NCBI GenBank assembly: GCA_030149205.1
Contig: JASBSB010000005.1
Coordinates: 1-64,000 of the forward strand
Reading direction: 5' to 3'
Length of the DNA stretch: 64,000 nucleotides
Source: Candidatus Heimdallarchaeota archaeon
Lineage (GTDB): Archaea > Asgardarchaeota > Heimdallarchaeia > Heimdallarchaeales > Kariarchaeaceae
The position numbers were made by a program, and so were the translations under genes. Under the pieces are notes generated by a model. It made no database searches and had not been told where the DNA came from. It worked only from the letters and a program-made list of their open reading frames with translations. The number at the start of each line of letters is the position of its first letter. The stretch's first letter is position 1. This document shows, piece after piece, positions 18,381 through 27,526 of this stretch.

Positions 18381-19436
18381 TTGCTTGTGAAAGGTTTTTC
18401 ATACCTTGTTGAAGATGAAAAGGACTCTAAACAACTGGTACTGAAAACTTCTAAAATTCCGGTTTCGTTAATTATCGATCTGATCAAGAAAGATAAGACC
18501 TTTCATCAGATAAAAGAGCAATATTCCTCATTAACAGAGGTAGAGTTTCAGGAAACTTTGGATTTCATTAAATTCGAAAATGAAAGGTTGCTATTTGCCT
18601 TTGACAGTGTTCAAAAAACCTATAGAAATGTTGTGGCGTTGAAAAAACTCACATATAAGACTTCTGCCAGGTCAATTGGATTGTTTGGAAGGAATGGAAG
18701 TGGAAAATCAACACTGATCAAGCTCTTACTTGGACTGATAAAACCAGAGTCTGGAAGTGTGACCTTTAACTACTCAACTCAAGACCTAAGAGTTGTACCA
18801 GATTTCCCAAAGCTTCCAAGCCATTACTCTGTTAACAAATGGATGGAAACACTCGAGAATCTCTATGGACTTCCTGATATCAACGTTGATTTTGAGGGAT
18901 TATTTGATCTTAAGGGAGATGAGTTACTTGGTGAACTATCTGCTGGGCGATATCGTGTTGCTGCCCTACTGCCAATATTTTATGGCAAACCAAAGATCAT
19001 TATATTGGATGAACCCACCACCTTCTTAGATGCCGTGATGAAGGATTTGGTTCTCACTTTGATAAAAAGGCAGGTTGAGAAATATCAATCCAAGGTAATT
19101 ATCGCATCACATCAAATTGATGAGATCAATCTTTTTTCAGATGCTGTTCTTTTGTTGGATGATGGGTTGTTACTTGCTGAGATTCCCATGACTGATGATA
19201 TTGAGACCAAATATAGTATACGTGTGAGTGACACGATGGAATTTGAGGGGGTTCTAAAGAAGAACAAGATTAAGTATGAATTGAAGGAGACACGTTTTGG
19301 GTTCATGTTTGTGACCCCTTTGAATACAAAGCTTTGGACTGCCACAAGACAGTATCTCTCAAATGAGAAAATGATTTACTCAATAAAGAAAATTGACAAA
19401 CTACAGGAAAAACTGGGAGGGATTATAACTGAGTAA
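18381..19436 (+). CDS. ABC transporter ATPase with N-terminal DUF433-like domain
   Basis: The ABC part has Walker A (GRNGSGKST, about residue 112), a degenerate signature (GELSAGRYRVAALLP) and Walker B (IIILDEPTTFLD). About 80 residues precede it. They contain SKIPVSLIIDLIKKDKTFHQ and SLTEVEFQETLDFI, which resemble the DUF433 winged-helix domain normally found in small antitoxin-like proteins. The start is TTG at 18381 or GTG at 18387; a TATA-like ATATTTAATTA lies about 20-30 nt upstream. It is the first gene of a three-gene plus-strand operon with a permease and a small membrane protein. The extra domain may regulate the pump; that is an inference. Confidence 0.8.
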   Translation: MLVKGFSYLVEDEKDSKQLVLKTSKIPVSLIIDLIKKDKTFHQIKEQYSSLTEVEFQETLDFIKFENERLLFAFDSVQKTYRNVVALKKLTYKTSARSIGLFGRNGSGKSTLIKLLLGLIKPESGSVTFNYSTQDLRVVPDFPKLPSHYSVNKWMETLENLYGLPDINVDFEGLFDLKGDELLGELSAGRYRVAALLPIFYGKPKIIILDEPTTFLDAVMKDLVLTLIKRQVEKYQSKVIIASHQIDEINLFSDAVLLLDDGLLLAEIPMTDDIETKYSIRVSDTMEFEGVLKKNKIKYELKETRFGFMFVTPLNTKLWTATRQYLSNEKMIYSIKKIDKLQEKLGGIITE

Positions 19437-19452
19437 AGGAGTATCAACAAAT

Positions 19453-20211
19453 ATGTTCACAGGTCTTCATAATTATATTCAGAATTATTCAGAATCTGAT
19501 AAATTTGAGAAGGAAGCAGTTAAGGCCCTCTTTTTTAAGTCTTACCTCAAAGAAATACTGATTCTTGTGCCCATGAGTCTTGGTTTCCTATTTTTTCTCT
19601 TTACTTCCTCCGACACGTACACCTCAGGGACATCCATTGTCACACAATTCGAATTGATGCGCAGTCGCTTGATATTTAGTTTTCTTGAGGGTGTTTTTGT
19701 TGGGATTACGGTTATTATAGCCATGGTACAGTTGATCCGTTGGATAAGCTCACAAAGTGATGGAAGCTTTGGATACTGGGTGGGTATCGGAGCTAAGAGA
19801 GAGAAAATTTTACGACATACCTTGATCTCGACGATCTATTTTTCAACTCTTGGTGTAATAATCGGGTTTATACTAGTATTCTCAATTGGTGGAATCTCAT
19901 TTGGTTCAATTGAAATTTTAGCTCTGTTGATAGCTACAGTGTCGAATATAATCACATGGCTATTAATTGGTTTAATTCTATCTCAGTTTATACAAAATCA
20001 GGTCTTGACACCAATACTCTTTCTTTTCTTGGCAGCAACAAATCTATATGCTCTAAGACCACTAAGTGAGGTATATAGGTACTTCCTCGCACCTCAATTT
20101 AACACAACCATTAACTCCCTCATGGTTGGTATATTACTAAGCTTACTGCTTAACATCCTTCTCTTTATGAGTACTTTGTGGGTACACAAAAGGAGTGAAC
20201 TTGTTCTATAG
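19453..20211 (+). CDS. ABC transporter permease-like membrane protein
   Basis: The 252-aa protein has six hydrophobic segments, for example EILILVPMSLGFLFFLF, ISTIYFSTLGVIIGFILVF and LMVGILLSLLLNILLFM, in the spacing of ABC-2 or NosY-like permeases. It has an ATG start with AAAGGAG upstream and follows the ATPase gene by 16 bases. It probably forms the membrane channel for the upstream ATPase. Sequence conservation with known permeases is weak, so the substrate is unknown. Confidence 0.65.
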   Translation: MFTGLHNYIQNYSESDKFEKEAVKALFFKSYLKEILILVPMSLGFLFFLFTSSDTYTSGTSIVTQFELMRSRLIFSFLEGVFVGITVIIAMVQLIRWISSQSDGSFGYWVGIGAKREKILRHTLISTIYFSTLGVIIGFILVFSIGGISFGSIEILALLIATVSNIITWLLIGLILSQFIQNQVLTPILFLFLAATNLYALRPLSEVYRYFLAPQFNTTINSLMVGILLSLLLNILLFMSTLWVHKRSELVL

Positions 20212-20637
20212 GTGAATGTTATGAGGTACAAAAATATTGTTTTGGTATTGTTTATAATTTCTATCATTACCTTTCTCCCTGGATTCAAACCTAGTCAGAC
20301 CTATTCACTTGTTCCGAGCACTCCCAGATCTATAATTTTTGATGTGACATCACCAACTCTTGAGCTAACGCTGAGTCAAAATTCAGGTGTGTCGATAAAT
20401 CTATCCTATTATTTTGGTGGAAATGTGGTGCAGATCAAGCAGAATCTTAACTTTACAAACTCATTGGTTTTGGACAATCTGTCTCCAGGATTATATTATC
20501 TTCAGATTTTATCAAGTAACCTAAATGAAATTACTATTGGAAATTCTGGTATATATATTGCTCAAATTGGTGTCTTTGTTTTTCTTGGTTTGCTCAACCT
20601 CTATGTCTTTAATAAGGAGCTAAAGATACGATCCTGA
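20212..20637 (+). CDS. Small secreted or membrane protein of the ABC operon
   Basis: The 141-aa protein has an N-terminal hydrophobic segment (IVLVLFIISIITFLPG), a short extracellular beta-rich domain, and a C-terminal membrane helix (IYIAQIGVFVFLGLLNLYVF). The start is GTG at 20212 directly after the permease stop, or ATG at 20221. It completes the three-gene ABC operon and could be an extracytoplasmic partner of the pump. Family not recognised. Confidence 0.55.
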   Translation: MNVMRYKNIVLVLFIISIITFLPGFKPSQTYSLVPSTPRSIIFDVTSPTLELTLSQNSGVSINLSYYFGGNVVQIKQNLNFTNSLVLDNLSPGLYYLQILSSNLNEITIGNSGIYIAQIGVFVFLGLLNLYVFNKELKIRS

Positions 20638-20789
20638 ATCAATTACAAATTTCCAGATCTTAAGACTGCTTTAATTGAGATTCCTCAACAAATAACAAAA
20701 AGGCTCTAAATTTACAGATGATTTAATTTTGAAGGCAAAATTTCTTTTTTGCCCTGAATTAGAGATTATTATTTGATGGTTGGGAATGC

Positions 20790-21644
20790 TTATCCACGAT
20801 ACTTATAGAACCCTTCTCCAGTCTTTATTCCTAGTTTTCCCTCTTCAACGAGCTTTACAAGTATGTTTGCTGGTTTGTAAGCTTCTCCAAGCTCTCTTTC
20901 CATGGTTCGTTGGCTTGCTAAGGCAACATCCAACCCTACCATATCTGCAAGTGTCAGTGGGCCAGCTGGAAAGTTAGCCCCTAACATAAGTGCCTGATCT
21001 ATATCTTCCTTAGTTGCGACTTCTTCGTCTAAGAGTTTAGCAGCTTCGTTTAGTGAGGGTAATAAGACCCTGTTCACAATAAATCCGGGTGAGTCTTTTG
21101 CAACAATTGGAACTTTTTTGAGTGTTGTCACAAATCCTTTGGCTGACTCTACAACCATATCACTGGTCTCTTTACCCTTGATAACTTCAACTAATCTCAT
21201 AGCAGCTGGTGGATTGAAAAAATGTAACCCTAAAACTCTCTGTGGATTTTTCACAACTTCAGCAATCTTAGAGATAGATAAGGTGCTTGTGTTACTAGCG
21301 AGTATAGTGTTTTCATCTGCAAATTTTGATAGCTCTGAAAACACCTCATGCTTTACATTCATGTCTTCAAAAACTGCCTCAATAACCAGATTAGCCCCTT
21401 TGACAGCCTCTTCTACTGACAATGTAGATTTAATTCTTGAAAATACTTTTTCACCCTCTGCAGGTGTGAGCTTTTTCCTTTCAATTCCGTCCATCAATGC
21501 TTTTCTGATCTTGTCCAACCCAGCATCAAGGAATCTCTGTTCCTTATCCAGAATGGTCACATTAATTCCTGCAACAGCAGACACATAGGCAATTCCAGAT
21601 CCCATTGCACCGGTACCAATAACAACTAGATTTTTGATTTCCAT
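20790..21644 (-). CDS. hbd: 3-hydroxybutyryl-CoA (3-hydroxyacyl-CoA) dehydrogenase
   Basis: The 284-aa protein has the length and motifs of single-domain 3-hydroxyacyl-CoA dehydrogenases: the NAD fingerprint VIGTGAMGSGIA, ASNTSTLSISKIA, the catalytic histidine in LHFFNPPAAMRLVEV, and KDSPGFIVNRVL. It oxidises 3-hydroxyacyl-CoA to 3-oxoacyl-CoA, or the reverse, in fatty-acid degradation or butyryl-CoA metabolism. It is a single minus-strand gene with an ATG start. EtfBA, which accepts electrons from acyl-CoA dehydrogenases, lies 7 kb away. Confidence 0.93.
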   Translation of the reverse strand: MEIKNLVVIGTGAMGSGIAYVSAVAGINVTILDKEQRFLDAGLDKIRKALMDGIERKKLTPAEGEKVFSRIKSTLSVEEAVKGANLVIEAVFEDMNVKHEVFSELSKFADENTILASNTSTLSISKIAEVVKNPQRVLGLHFFNPPAAMRLVEVIKGKETSDMVVESAKGFVTTLKKVPIVAKDSPGFIVNRVLLPSLNEAAKLLDEEVATKEDIDQALMLGANFPAGPLTLADMVGLDVALASQRTMERELGEAYKPANILVKLVEEGKLGIKTGEGFYKYRG

Positions 21645-21897
21645 GAGGTATGATGTTATCTTCTATTTATTTAACTTAAGAAAACAATCAAAACAAGATT
21701 CTTAAATTCTTATATTTTTTTATCAATTTTAGGGTGTCTATCATACATGGAATCCTGCTATAATACCTTAGATACTAAATAAATAGGCTAATTAAACAGA
21801 ATTTTCTCTCAAATTATCAATACTTTACTCTGATCAAAACTGGTCAGAACACTGTTCTACTCCCTATCTTAATAAACTATCAAGAGGAATAACGAGT

Positions 21898-23562
21898 ATG
21901 CAATCAATAAGAAAGTTCTTTCTCTTTGGAGTCCCCATCAAGCAGATTTCAGTAGTTTTTTTACTGTCTGGATTGTTGATGACTGGAGTAGTTTTCTTAA
22001 CAGATAATAATTTGATTCCTAAATATGCATCACATTATTATCCCGCTCCATATTTTTCAAATGTGATACAGGTCAACAGTGCTTTATACTGGATAGAATT
22101 GAACAGTTCTGGTTCTTTCAATTTGTCGTTTGATCTTCATTCAAGAAATCTACAAAGCAACATTAGCACAGTTTCTAAACTCGTGGGACTGAATACAGGG
22201 ATGATCCTTGCAAATACAACATCAATTAATTTTCAATTCAAATTACTACCGTATGGTGTCAATGCTTTCCTTATTCTAATGCAACAATATCATAATTATG
22301 ACTCATTTCGTAGTTTTGTTTATCCAACAGAGACTCCATATTCAATGGATATTCTGCCAGTTCATATACTAAGTTCTGGAGATTTAAATTTTGGAACGCT
22401 GACCTTAATCAACAAAACACGGTCCCTTCAATTTAATCTATTTTCAAACTTCAATAATTATTTGAATAAAGAGATACTTCTGACCTTTAGTAATGGTTCT
22501 GAACCAAGAACTCATTATATGTTCACGTCATCATTATTTCAAAAAATATTAAGTACCTCAACTGAAGGGTCTGTGTATTTACCACCTTTTGAAATCGCCA
22601 CAAAGCTATCAACACAGTTTATTCAATTAGATTCTTTTATTCAAAAAGAGGCACATGTTTCAAATATCTCAAAAATTTCATCAATCAATCTTATAGATGC
22701 TAGAGTAAAATTAATCGATAGCTACGGAAGAATCCATTTCTTCGGGCAAGGAATAATTAAAGATGAAACTGAGGGAACTTTGGCAGCATTAAATGTGCCA
22801 GATTATGCTGTATTAATTCCCAGTACAAATAATGTTCAGTATTGGCAATTGCTACCAAATTTTTTCAAGTCTGTAAATTATAACAATTTCTATCCTAGAA
22901 CAGTCTCACTTTTTCAGCTAAATTCAAGTATAATGGTATCTTTTATATCTCCAGATGTAAATGGTTTTTACAACAATTTGAGGTTCTGGGAGAAATCCTC
23001 TACTTACAATTACACTCAATACATGGATTATTCGAAGTCAAATAGTTTCCAAATTTCCTTCTTTGATCCTCTAAATATTACACACTCAATGAATATTTCA
23101 TTTACAGGGAATCGGACAACTTTTCCTCGGTTAAGTTCTTCTCATGTGATTCTAAGGGATATTTATAATACCCAAACCTTTCATTCTTTTGCGTATTCTT
23201 ACTATTTACTATCATCAATCCCTGGAAATTCAGAGACTCAATTCTACTTAACCATTAAATTAAACAAGGAAAACAGCTCATACGTCCCGATAACTGATTC
23301 TGTTACCCAGAACAAGGTTTTAACACTTGTTCGATTCAATGTATCTAAAAATTATCAAACAGGTCCCATAGTAACGAGAGACATATTGTATACACCTAAA
23401 ACAACTAATTCTTCATCTCAGCTCCGTCATTCCGGTGGAATAAACATTGGTAGTTTATTTCTAATTGCAAAAAATAATAAATCTCTCATTTTAATATACT
23501 TTGATTATTCCTCTGAGGGAAGTTCCATGGCTATGATAGTAATTTGGGGGATTAAAACCTGA
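21898..23562 (+). CDS. Large extracellular protein with N-terminal membrane anchor
   Basis: The 554-aa product begins with a membrane segment (QISVVFLLSGLLMTGVVFL) followed by a long Asn/Ser/Phe/Tyr-rich extracellular part with many N-glycosylation sequons. A hydrophobic end (SMAMIVIWGI) may be a strand rather than a helix. It is followed 74 bases later by a membrane-bound winged-helix protein on the same strand, so the two probably form a unit. I do not recognise the family. Confidence 0.5.
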   Translation: MQSIRKFFLFGVPIKQISVVFLLSGLLMTGVVFLTDNNLIPKYASHYYPAPYFSNVIQVNSALYWIELNSSGSFNLSFDLHSRNLQSNISTVSKLVGLNTGMILANTTSINFQFKLLPYGVNAFLILMQQYHNYDSFRSFVYPTETPYSMDILPVHILSSGDLNFGTLTLINKTRSLQFNLFSNFNNYLNKEILLTFSNGSEPRTHYMFTSSLFQKILSTSTEGSVYLPPFEIATKLSTQFIQLDSFIQKEAHVSNISKISSINLIDARVKLIDSYGRIHFFGQGIIKDETEGTLAALNVPDYAVLIPSTNNVQYWQLLPNFFKSVNYNNFYPRTVSLFQLNSSIMVSFISPDVNGFYNNLRFWEKSSTYNYTQYMDYSKSNSFQISFFDPLNITHSMNISFTGNRTTFPRLSSSHVILRDIYNTQTFHSFAYSYYLLSSIPGNSETQFYLTIKLNKENSSYVPITDSVTQNKVLTLVRFNVSKNYQTGPIVTRDILYTPKTTNSSSQLRHSGGINIGSLFLIAKNNKSLILIYFDYSSEGSSMAMIVIWGIKT

Positions 23563-23636
23563 AAATAGATAAACCTAAAGTACAGAATATAGCTACTTCT
23601 AAGGACGACCTATATCCTGATGAGCAAAACTTACCT

Positions 23637-24074
23637 GTGATTCAAAAGGATGTGAGAGGTAAAACGCTTGAGGTTTATTATTTCTTAACATCACATCCTG
23701 ATACAGAATTTGGTGTTAGAGAAATCCAACGGGAATTGAACTACTCCTCACCATCTGTGGCATCTTACCATCTGTCAAGATTGTATAACTTCCATTTAGT
23801 TGAAAAAAATGAGAACGGGAGATACTTTGTCAAGAAGAAGGATCCATTGGTTCTCGGTGAGCTTGCAGATCATATCCGGGTTGCAGAATGGTCTATTCCT
23901 ACTTTGGTTGTGTATGTGTTTTTTGGCGTTTTTGCTATTTTAATAGCAATAGCGTTTTTTGTGGTTAAGATGCCCAATGAATCCTGGTTCGTATTTGTGT
24001 TATTCTACAACCTGATTTTCATTTTTTGGGTTATTCGTGACGTAATGAGGTACTACAAGAAAATAGAACAGTGA
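23637..24074 (+). CDS. Membrane-anchored winged-helix regulator
   Basis: Residues 1-75 form a winged helix: LEVYYFLTSHPDTEFGVREIQRELNYSS is the helix-turn-helix and RYFVKKKDPL the wing. Two membrane segments follow (PTLVVYVFFGVFAILIAIAFFVV and WFVFVLFYNLIFIFWVI). The start is GTG; the same frame is open for about 75 bases upstream without a better start. It probably binds DNA from the membrane and may sense a signal linked to the upstream surface protein. Such membrane-bound HTH proteins occur in many archaea, and the exact target is unknown. Confidence 0.65.
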   Translation: MIQKDVRGKTLEVYYFLTSHPDTEFGVREIQRELNYSSPSVASYHLSRLYNFHLVEKNENGRYFVKKKDPLVLGELADHIRVAEWSIPTLVVYVFFGVFAILIAIAFFVVKMPNESWFVFVLFYNLIFIFWVIRDVMRYYKKIEQ

Positions 24075-24171
24075 AAATGTAGGGGTTATCTTTTATTCTA
24101 TTACAAAATTAGATACATTATCATCTTATAATCTGAAAACGATTTTATATCAGTAATACTTTACAAATGTA

Positions 24172-25269
24172 GTGGAATGGCAGGAATTTAATCTGGGAGT
24201 CTATAATCTTATAAATGGAGAAATTGCCCCAAATTCTCTGCTCCAGAAACTAATAGAGTCATTCTCTAAGACATATTCAATTAAAGATGTCTTGATTGTT
24301 AAGGATAACAAGAACTCCATCACTGTGTTCAGTGGAAAGTATCCTCATTGGCAGGATATTTACAATTTTGGTGTAACCTACAAGGATATTTATTCAACCC
24401 TATCAGAGTTCTCCTTACTTACCAATGAATCTCATGAGGGTATCAAATTTTATACTGAGAGAAGAGTGTTTAAGCTGGTAAACAGATATTATCAACCTCT
24501 TCTAAAAACCGAGAAAACGACCTTATCTGAGGAGTACATTATTCTTGCAGTTTTAGGGTCTCAAGATTCAGTCATTCAACTTCTTCCCACCTCAGAAAAA
24601 TCCCTTGGACTGATAACCATACTTCAGATAATTTCTGTGTACCAACAAAATTTAATCCTAAAAGACCTGTTAAATTATTTTGCTAACGAGTTAATTGATG
24701 CCTATAAAGTTATTCCGTTTCATCTTCGCGAGGTTGACAAATCAAGAATTACACCCGAACAGATGGATGAGATTATTCCTGTCGCATATACAGCCTATTT
24801 TAATGAACAACTTGGCCCCACTGCCTTTGTTTCCTCTCCCAGAAATTACAATATGGTCAATCTTTCGCGTCAGCTTGTCTCAAGTTACACAGTTATAGAT
24901 TTTGATTTTGTCATTGAGGCGGAGTTCATATTAAACACCAGTCAGCAGGTTGTTCCAGAGAAAGGAGAGTTTCTCTCCTTGTTCTTTGTAAGGGATACAT
25001 CTGAGGCTAGGGCAGGAAAAGAACTTCATTCAATGAACGTGATTATCAATGAAAAATACAACTTTCAACTGTTACAGACAATGCCCCTGATAAAAGCAAA
25101 CCTTATGGTTTTTGGGAAGCATTATAAGCAGATGATATCTGAATTACCCACATTAATAGATAAACTTGACAAAGGTGAGAAAGAAACACTAAAGTCTCGG
25201 ATTTCAGATTTATTGTTTGAGCTACGAAGGGACCTTGCAACACATATAATTAAAATAATTGAAGGTTAA
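24172..25269 (+). CDS. Unknown alpha/beta cytoplasmic protein
   Basis: The 365-aa protein has no signal or membrane helix. The N-terminal half looks GAF- or sensor-like, with alternating strands and helices. The C-terminal half contains AYFNEQLGPTAFVSSPRN and SLFFVRDTSEARAGKELHS, a pattern reminiscent of longin/roadblock-type folds, but I cannot assign it. The GTG start lies about 22-29 nt downstream of a TTTTATATC box, indicating a leaderless mRNA. Its stop overlaps the end of the convergent gene by four bases. Confidence 0.5.
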   Translation: MEWQEFNLGVYNLINGEIAPNSLLQKLIESFSKTYSIKDVLIVKDNKNSITVFSGKYPHWQDIYNFGVTYKDIYSTLSEFSLLTNESHEGIKFYTERRVFKLVNRYYQPLLKTEKTTLSEEYIILAVLGSQDSVIQLLPTSEKSLGLITILQIISVYQQNLILKDLLNYFANELIDAYKVIPFHLREVDKSRITPEQMDEIIPVAYTAYFNEQLGPTAFVSSPRNYNMVNLSRQLVSSYTVIDFDFVIEAEFILNTSQQVVPEKGEFLSLFFVRDTSEARAGKELHSMNVIINEKYNFQLLQTMPLIKANLMVFGKHYKQMISELPTLIDKLDKGEKETLKSRISDLLFELRRDLATHIIKIIEG

Positions 25270-25817
25270 AACTCTAAATCATCCCAAAGGTCTTTATTTT
25301 TTTGTCTGCGCTTTTTGCGGTCTTCAAGAACAGTTTCAACCTTTTCTTTTGGAACCTCATTAAACTCAAGATCACCCAGATCGAGTGCTTCCTCTAAAGT
25401 GAGATTCTCTGTAGACCCTTTCTGTTCTTTTCTCTTCTTTCGCCTCTTAAAAACTCCTCTTATCCCGCTTGGTTCTTCCTTTGTGTCTCTTTTACTCTTC
25501 TCTTTCGGTTTTTTAAAGGTGCCAGTTAGTTCTGCCTGTGGTGTTGATGGTAAATCTGTCTGTTCATCACCATCTCTAAATATATCTGCTGTGGCACCTG
25601 GTGCATACATGTCAAGGGAGTTAATAATTTCTTTTGCTAACAGCTTTAAAGTTGGATTAAGGCTTGTTTGGTTTTGGGCAAAGTGGGTTTTAACCTCATT
25701 CAAAAAATGGATACCTGTATCAAAATCTCTAGATACAAAGCCAGATATTGCCTGTATTATGAAAAGCCTCATCATTTTATCAACAATCGATCTGTCTCCA
25801 GCTTTCTGATTATACAT
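25266..25817 (-). CDS. Unknown protein with helical N-terminus and charged tail
   Basis: The 183-aa protein has a helical N-terminal domain of about 75 residues (MRLFIIQAISGFVSRDFDTG, then LLAKEIINSLDMYAPG). It then becomes highly charged and probably disordered (FKRRKKRKEQKGS), ending in an acidic/basic tail with DLWDDLEF. The short acidic end could be a docking peptide, but that is a guess. The gene starts with ATG. It converges on the preceding unknown gene with a four-base overlap of the stops. Confidence 0.5.
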   Translation of the reverse strand: MYNQKAGDRSIVDKMMRLFIIQAISGFVSRDFDTGIHFLNEVKTHFAQNQTSLNPTLKLLAKEIINSLDMYAPGATADIFRDGDEQTDLPSTPQAELTGTFKKPKEKSKRDTKEEPSGIRGVFKRRKKRKEQKGSTENLTLEEALDLGDLEFNEVPKEKVETVLEDRKKRRQKNKDLWDDLEF

Positions 25818-25924
25818 TTAGTCACTTCCTTGTTTAGGTATATAGTGGACTTATTTAAATCTTCCATTAGAAAGTTTTGAAGATTCAGTTAAAAATTAAA
25901 TAATTCTTGACCTTGAGAATACGA

Positions 25925-25933
25925 TTTATAATT
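25925..25933 (+). promoter_or_regulatory. TATA box of carbamate kinase gene
   Basis: TTTATAATT ends about 21 nt upstream of the ATG at 25955. This places the transcription start at or next to the start codon and supports the shorter start over the TTG at 25907. Confidence 0.6.
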
Positions 25934-25954
25934 ATTGATTTTTGGACTATCTTC

Positions 25955-26905
25955 ATGAGAATCGTTATTGCACTGGGAGGAAATATGATTGTCGAGGGCA
26001 AAAGTACTGGTACGTATCAAGAGCAGAAAGCTAAGTTAGAAAAGAGTGCAAAAGTTATAGTTGATCTTCTCAAGATGGGACATGATCTGATCTTAACTCA
26101 TGGAAATGGCCCACAGGTGGGTAATTTGCTTCTACAACAGGCAAGCATTTCTACTGTTCCAGCATTACCCCTTAGAATTTTAGGAGCAATGACGCAGGCA
26201 CAAATTGGAGTTATGCTTGAATTGGCTCTCAAAAATGAGCTATTAAACTCAAAGGATGCGAATTTATCAGAAAAAGAGGTAATTGTGGTACCAACTTCAG
26301 TCCTGGTCAATTCTGACGACCCTAGCTTTCAGGATCCCACCAAACCTATTGGACCTTTCTTTGATGAGAATCAATTCACAAAAATCAAGATCGGTGAGGA
26401 TGAGATATATAAGACCTTTAATTTAGGATACAGACGTGTTGTTCCCTCTCCAGACCCAGTTGATATTATTGAGAGGCAGTTGATCGAAAGTTTATCTAAA
26501 GCAGGAAATCTGGTAATTGCTGTTGGAGGTGGGGGAACCCCTGTAGTTAGCAAAAAAGGAAAACTTGAACCTGTAGATGCAGTAATTGATAAGGATAGAG
26601 CCTCAAGCCTTCTGGCAAGAGAGATCCATGCTGATGGTTTATTGATATTGACGAATGTTGATGGGGTTTACAAAAGATTTGGGTCTGCTGAACAAAAACT
26701 GATCTCAAAACTAGATAGAATGATTGTTGATGACTTAGAAAAGGATGGGGAGCTGCAATCTGGAACAATTAAACCTAAAGTTTATGCCTGCCAAACCTTT
26801 GTTGAAAATGGGGGGAAATTTGCAATTATCACATCTCCTGACAAAGCTCTAAAAGCCTTAACCGGTAAAGCTGGGACGATTTATGGTACACCAATAGAAA
26901 TTTGA
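25955..26905 (+). CDS. arcC: Carbamate kinase
   Basis: The protein (316 aa from the supported start) has the family motifs VIALGGN, LTHGNGPQVGNLLLQ, AVGGGGTPV and DAVIDKDRASSLLA. It makes ATP from carbamoyl phosphate and ADP, or the reverse. It can serve arginine or purine/agmatine breakdown, or carbamoyl phosphate supply. The ORF track adds 16 residues through a TTG; the TATA spacing and family N terminus (MRIVIALGGN) favour 25955. No deiminase or carbamoyltransferase is next to it here. Confidence 0.93.
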   Translation: MRIVIALGGNMIVEGKSTGTYQEQKAKLEKSAKVIVDLLKMGHDLILTHGNGPQVGNLLLQQASISTVPALPLRILGAMTQAQIGVMLELALKNELLNSKDANLSEKEVIVVPTSVLVNSDDPSFQDPTKPIGPFFDENQFTKIKIGEDEIYKTFNLGYRRVVPSPDPVDIIERQLIESLSKAGNLVIAVGGGGTPVVSKKGKLEPVDAVIDKDRASSLLAREIHADGLLILTNVDGVYKRFGSAEQKLISKLDRMIVDDLEKDGELQSGTIKPKVYACQTFVENGGKFAIITSPDKALKALTGKAGTIYGTPIEI

Positions 26906-27063
26906 GATCAGAGTACTCATCTTACAATTAGGGTAATTCTATTGAATTAAAATTAAAGATTATGGGTTTTTGCAAAACCCTTCAACAATACCTCAGGTAT
27001 AATCTACAACTAGAACAGTCTAAAATCCGAACAATTTTAAAATATGACAATATATCTCTATTT

Positions 27064-27480
27064 ATGCTTTTGAATGACTCAGAAATCAAAAAATTATTAG
27101 AAGAAGCCGAAGTTGTTGCTGTTTACGGTTGCTCTACTAATCCATCAAAACCATCTCACGAGGTTCCAGAATTCCTACAAAACAAGGGGTATAAAATAAT
27201 TCCAATGAATCCTAAGGCTGAAAATATACTAGGAGAAAAAGTAATACGACAACTTAAGGATCTTCCTAAGGATGTTGATATTATTGATGTCTTTAGACCA
27301 AGTGAAGAAGCTAAAGAAGTTGTACGAGAGATAGTGAGCCTTGGTTTAAAACCAAAAGCTATTTGGTTGCAGCTTGGTATAAAGCATCCTGAAGCTGAAA
27401 AACTGGCCAATGATGCTAACATCCCAATTATTATGGATAAATGTATGAAAATTGAGTATAACAAACATTTCACCAAGTAA
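27064..27480 (+). CDS. CoA-binding domain protein (YccU-like)
   Basis: The 138-aa protein is a lone CoA-binding Rossmann domain: VVAVYGCSTNPSKPSHEV, the strand YKIIPMNPKA, and DVDIIDVFRPSEEAKEVV, with a CMKIEY end. Related domains sit in acyl-CoA synthetase (ADP-forming) and succinyl-CoA synthetase, but the stand-alone form has an unclear role and may sense CoA or acyl-CoA. The ATG at 27064 is preceded by TTTTAAAATA at 27035-27044, so a leaderless start is preferred over the track start at 26962. Confidence 0.85.
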   Translation: MLLNDSEIKKLLEEAEVVAVYGCSTNPSKPSHEVPEFLQNKGYKIIPMNPKAENILGEKVIRQLKDLPKDVDIIDVFRPSEEAKEVVREIVSLGLKPKAIWLQLGIKHPEAEKLANDANIPIIMDKCMKIEYNKHFTK

Positions 27481-27526
27481 TTCACACAGACAAAGTATTT
27501 ATTAAAATTCAAATCTACCGTTTCAT

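Noticed and set aside
25315-25809. 164-aa plus-strand ORF opposite the charged-tail gene
   Set aside because: Shadow of the minus-strand gene; the minus-strand frame has a sensible start and the convergent arrangement with the preceding gene.
25907-25954. TTG start for carbamate kinase giving 332 aa
   Set aside because: The TATA box lies inside this extension, and the family N terminus begins at MRIVIALGGN.
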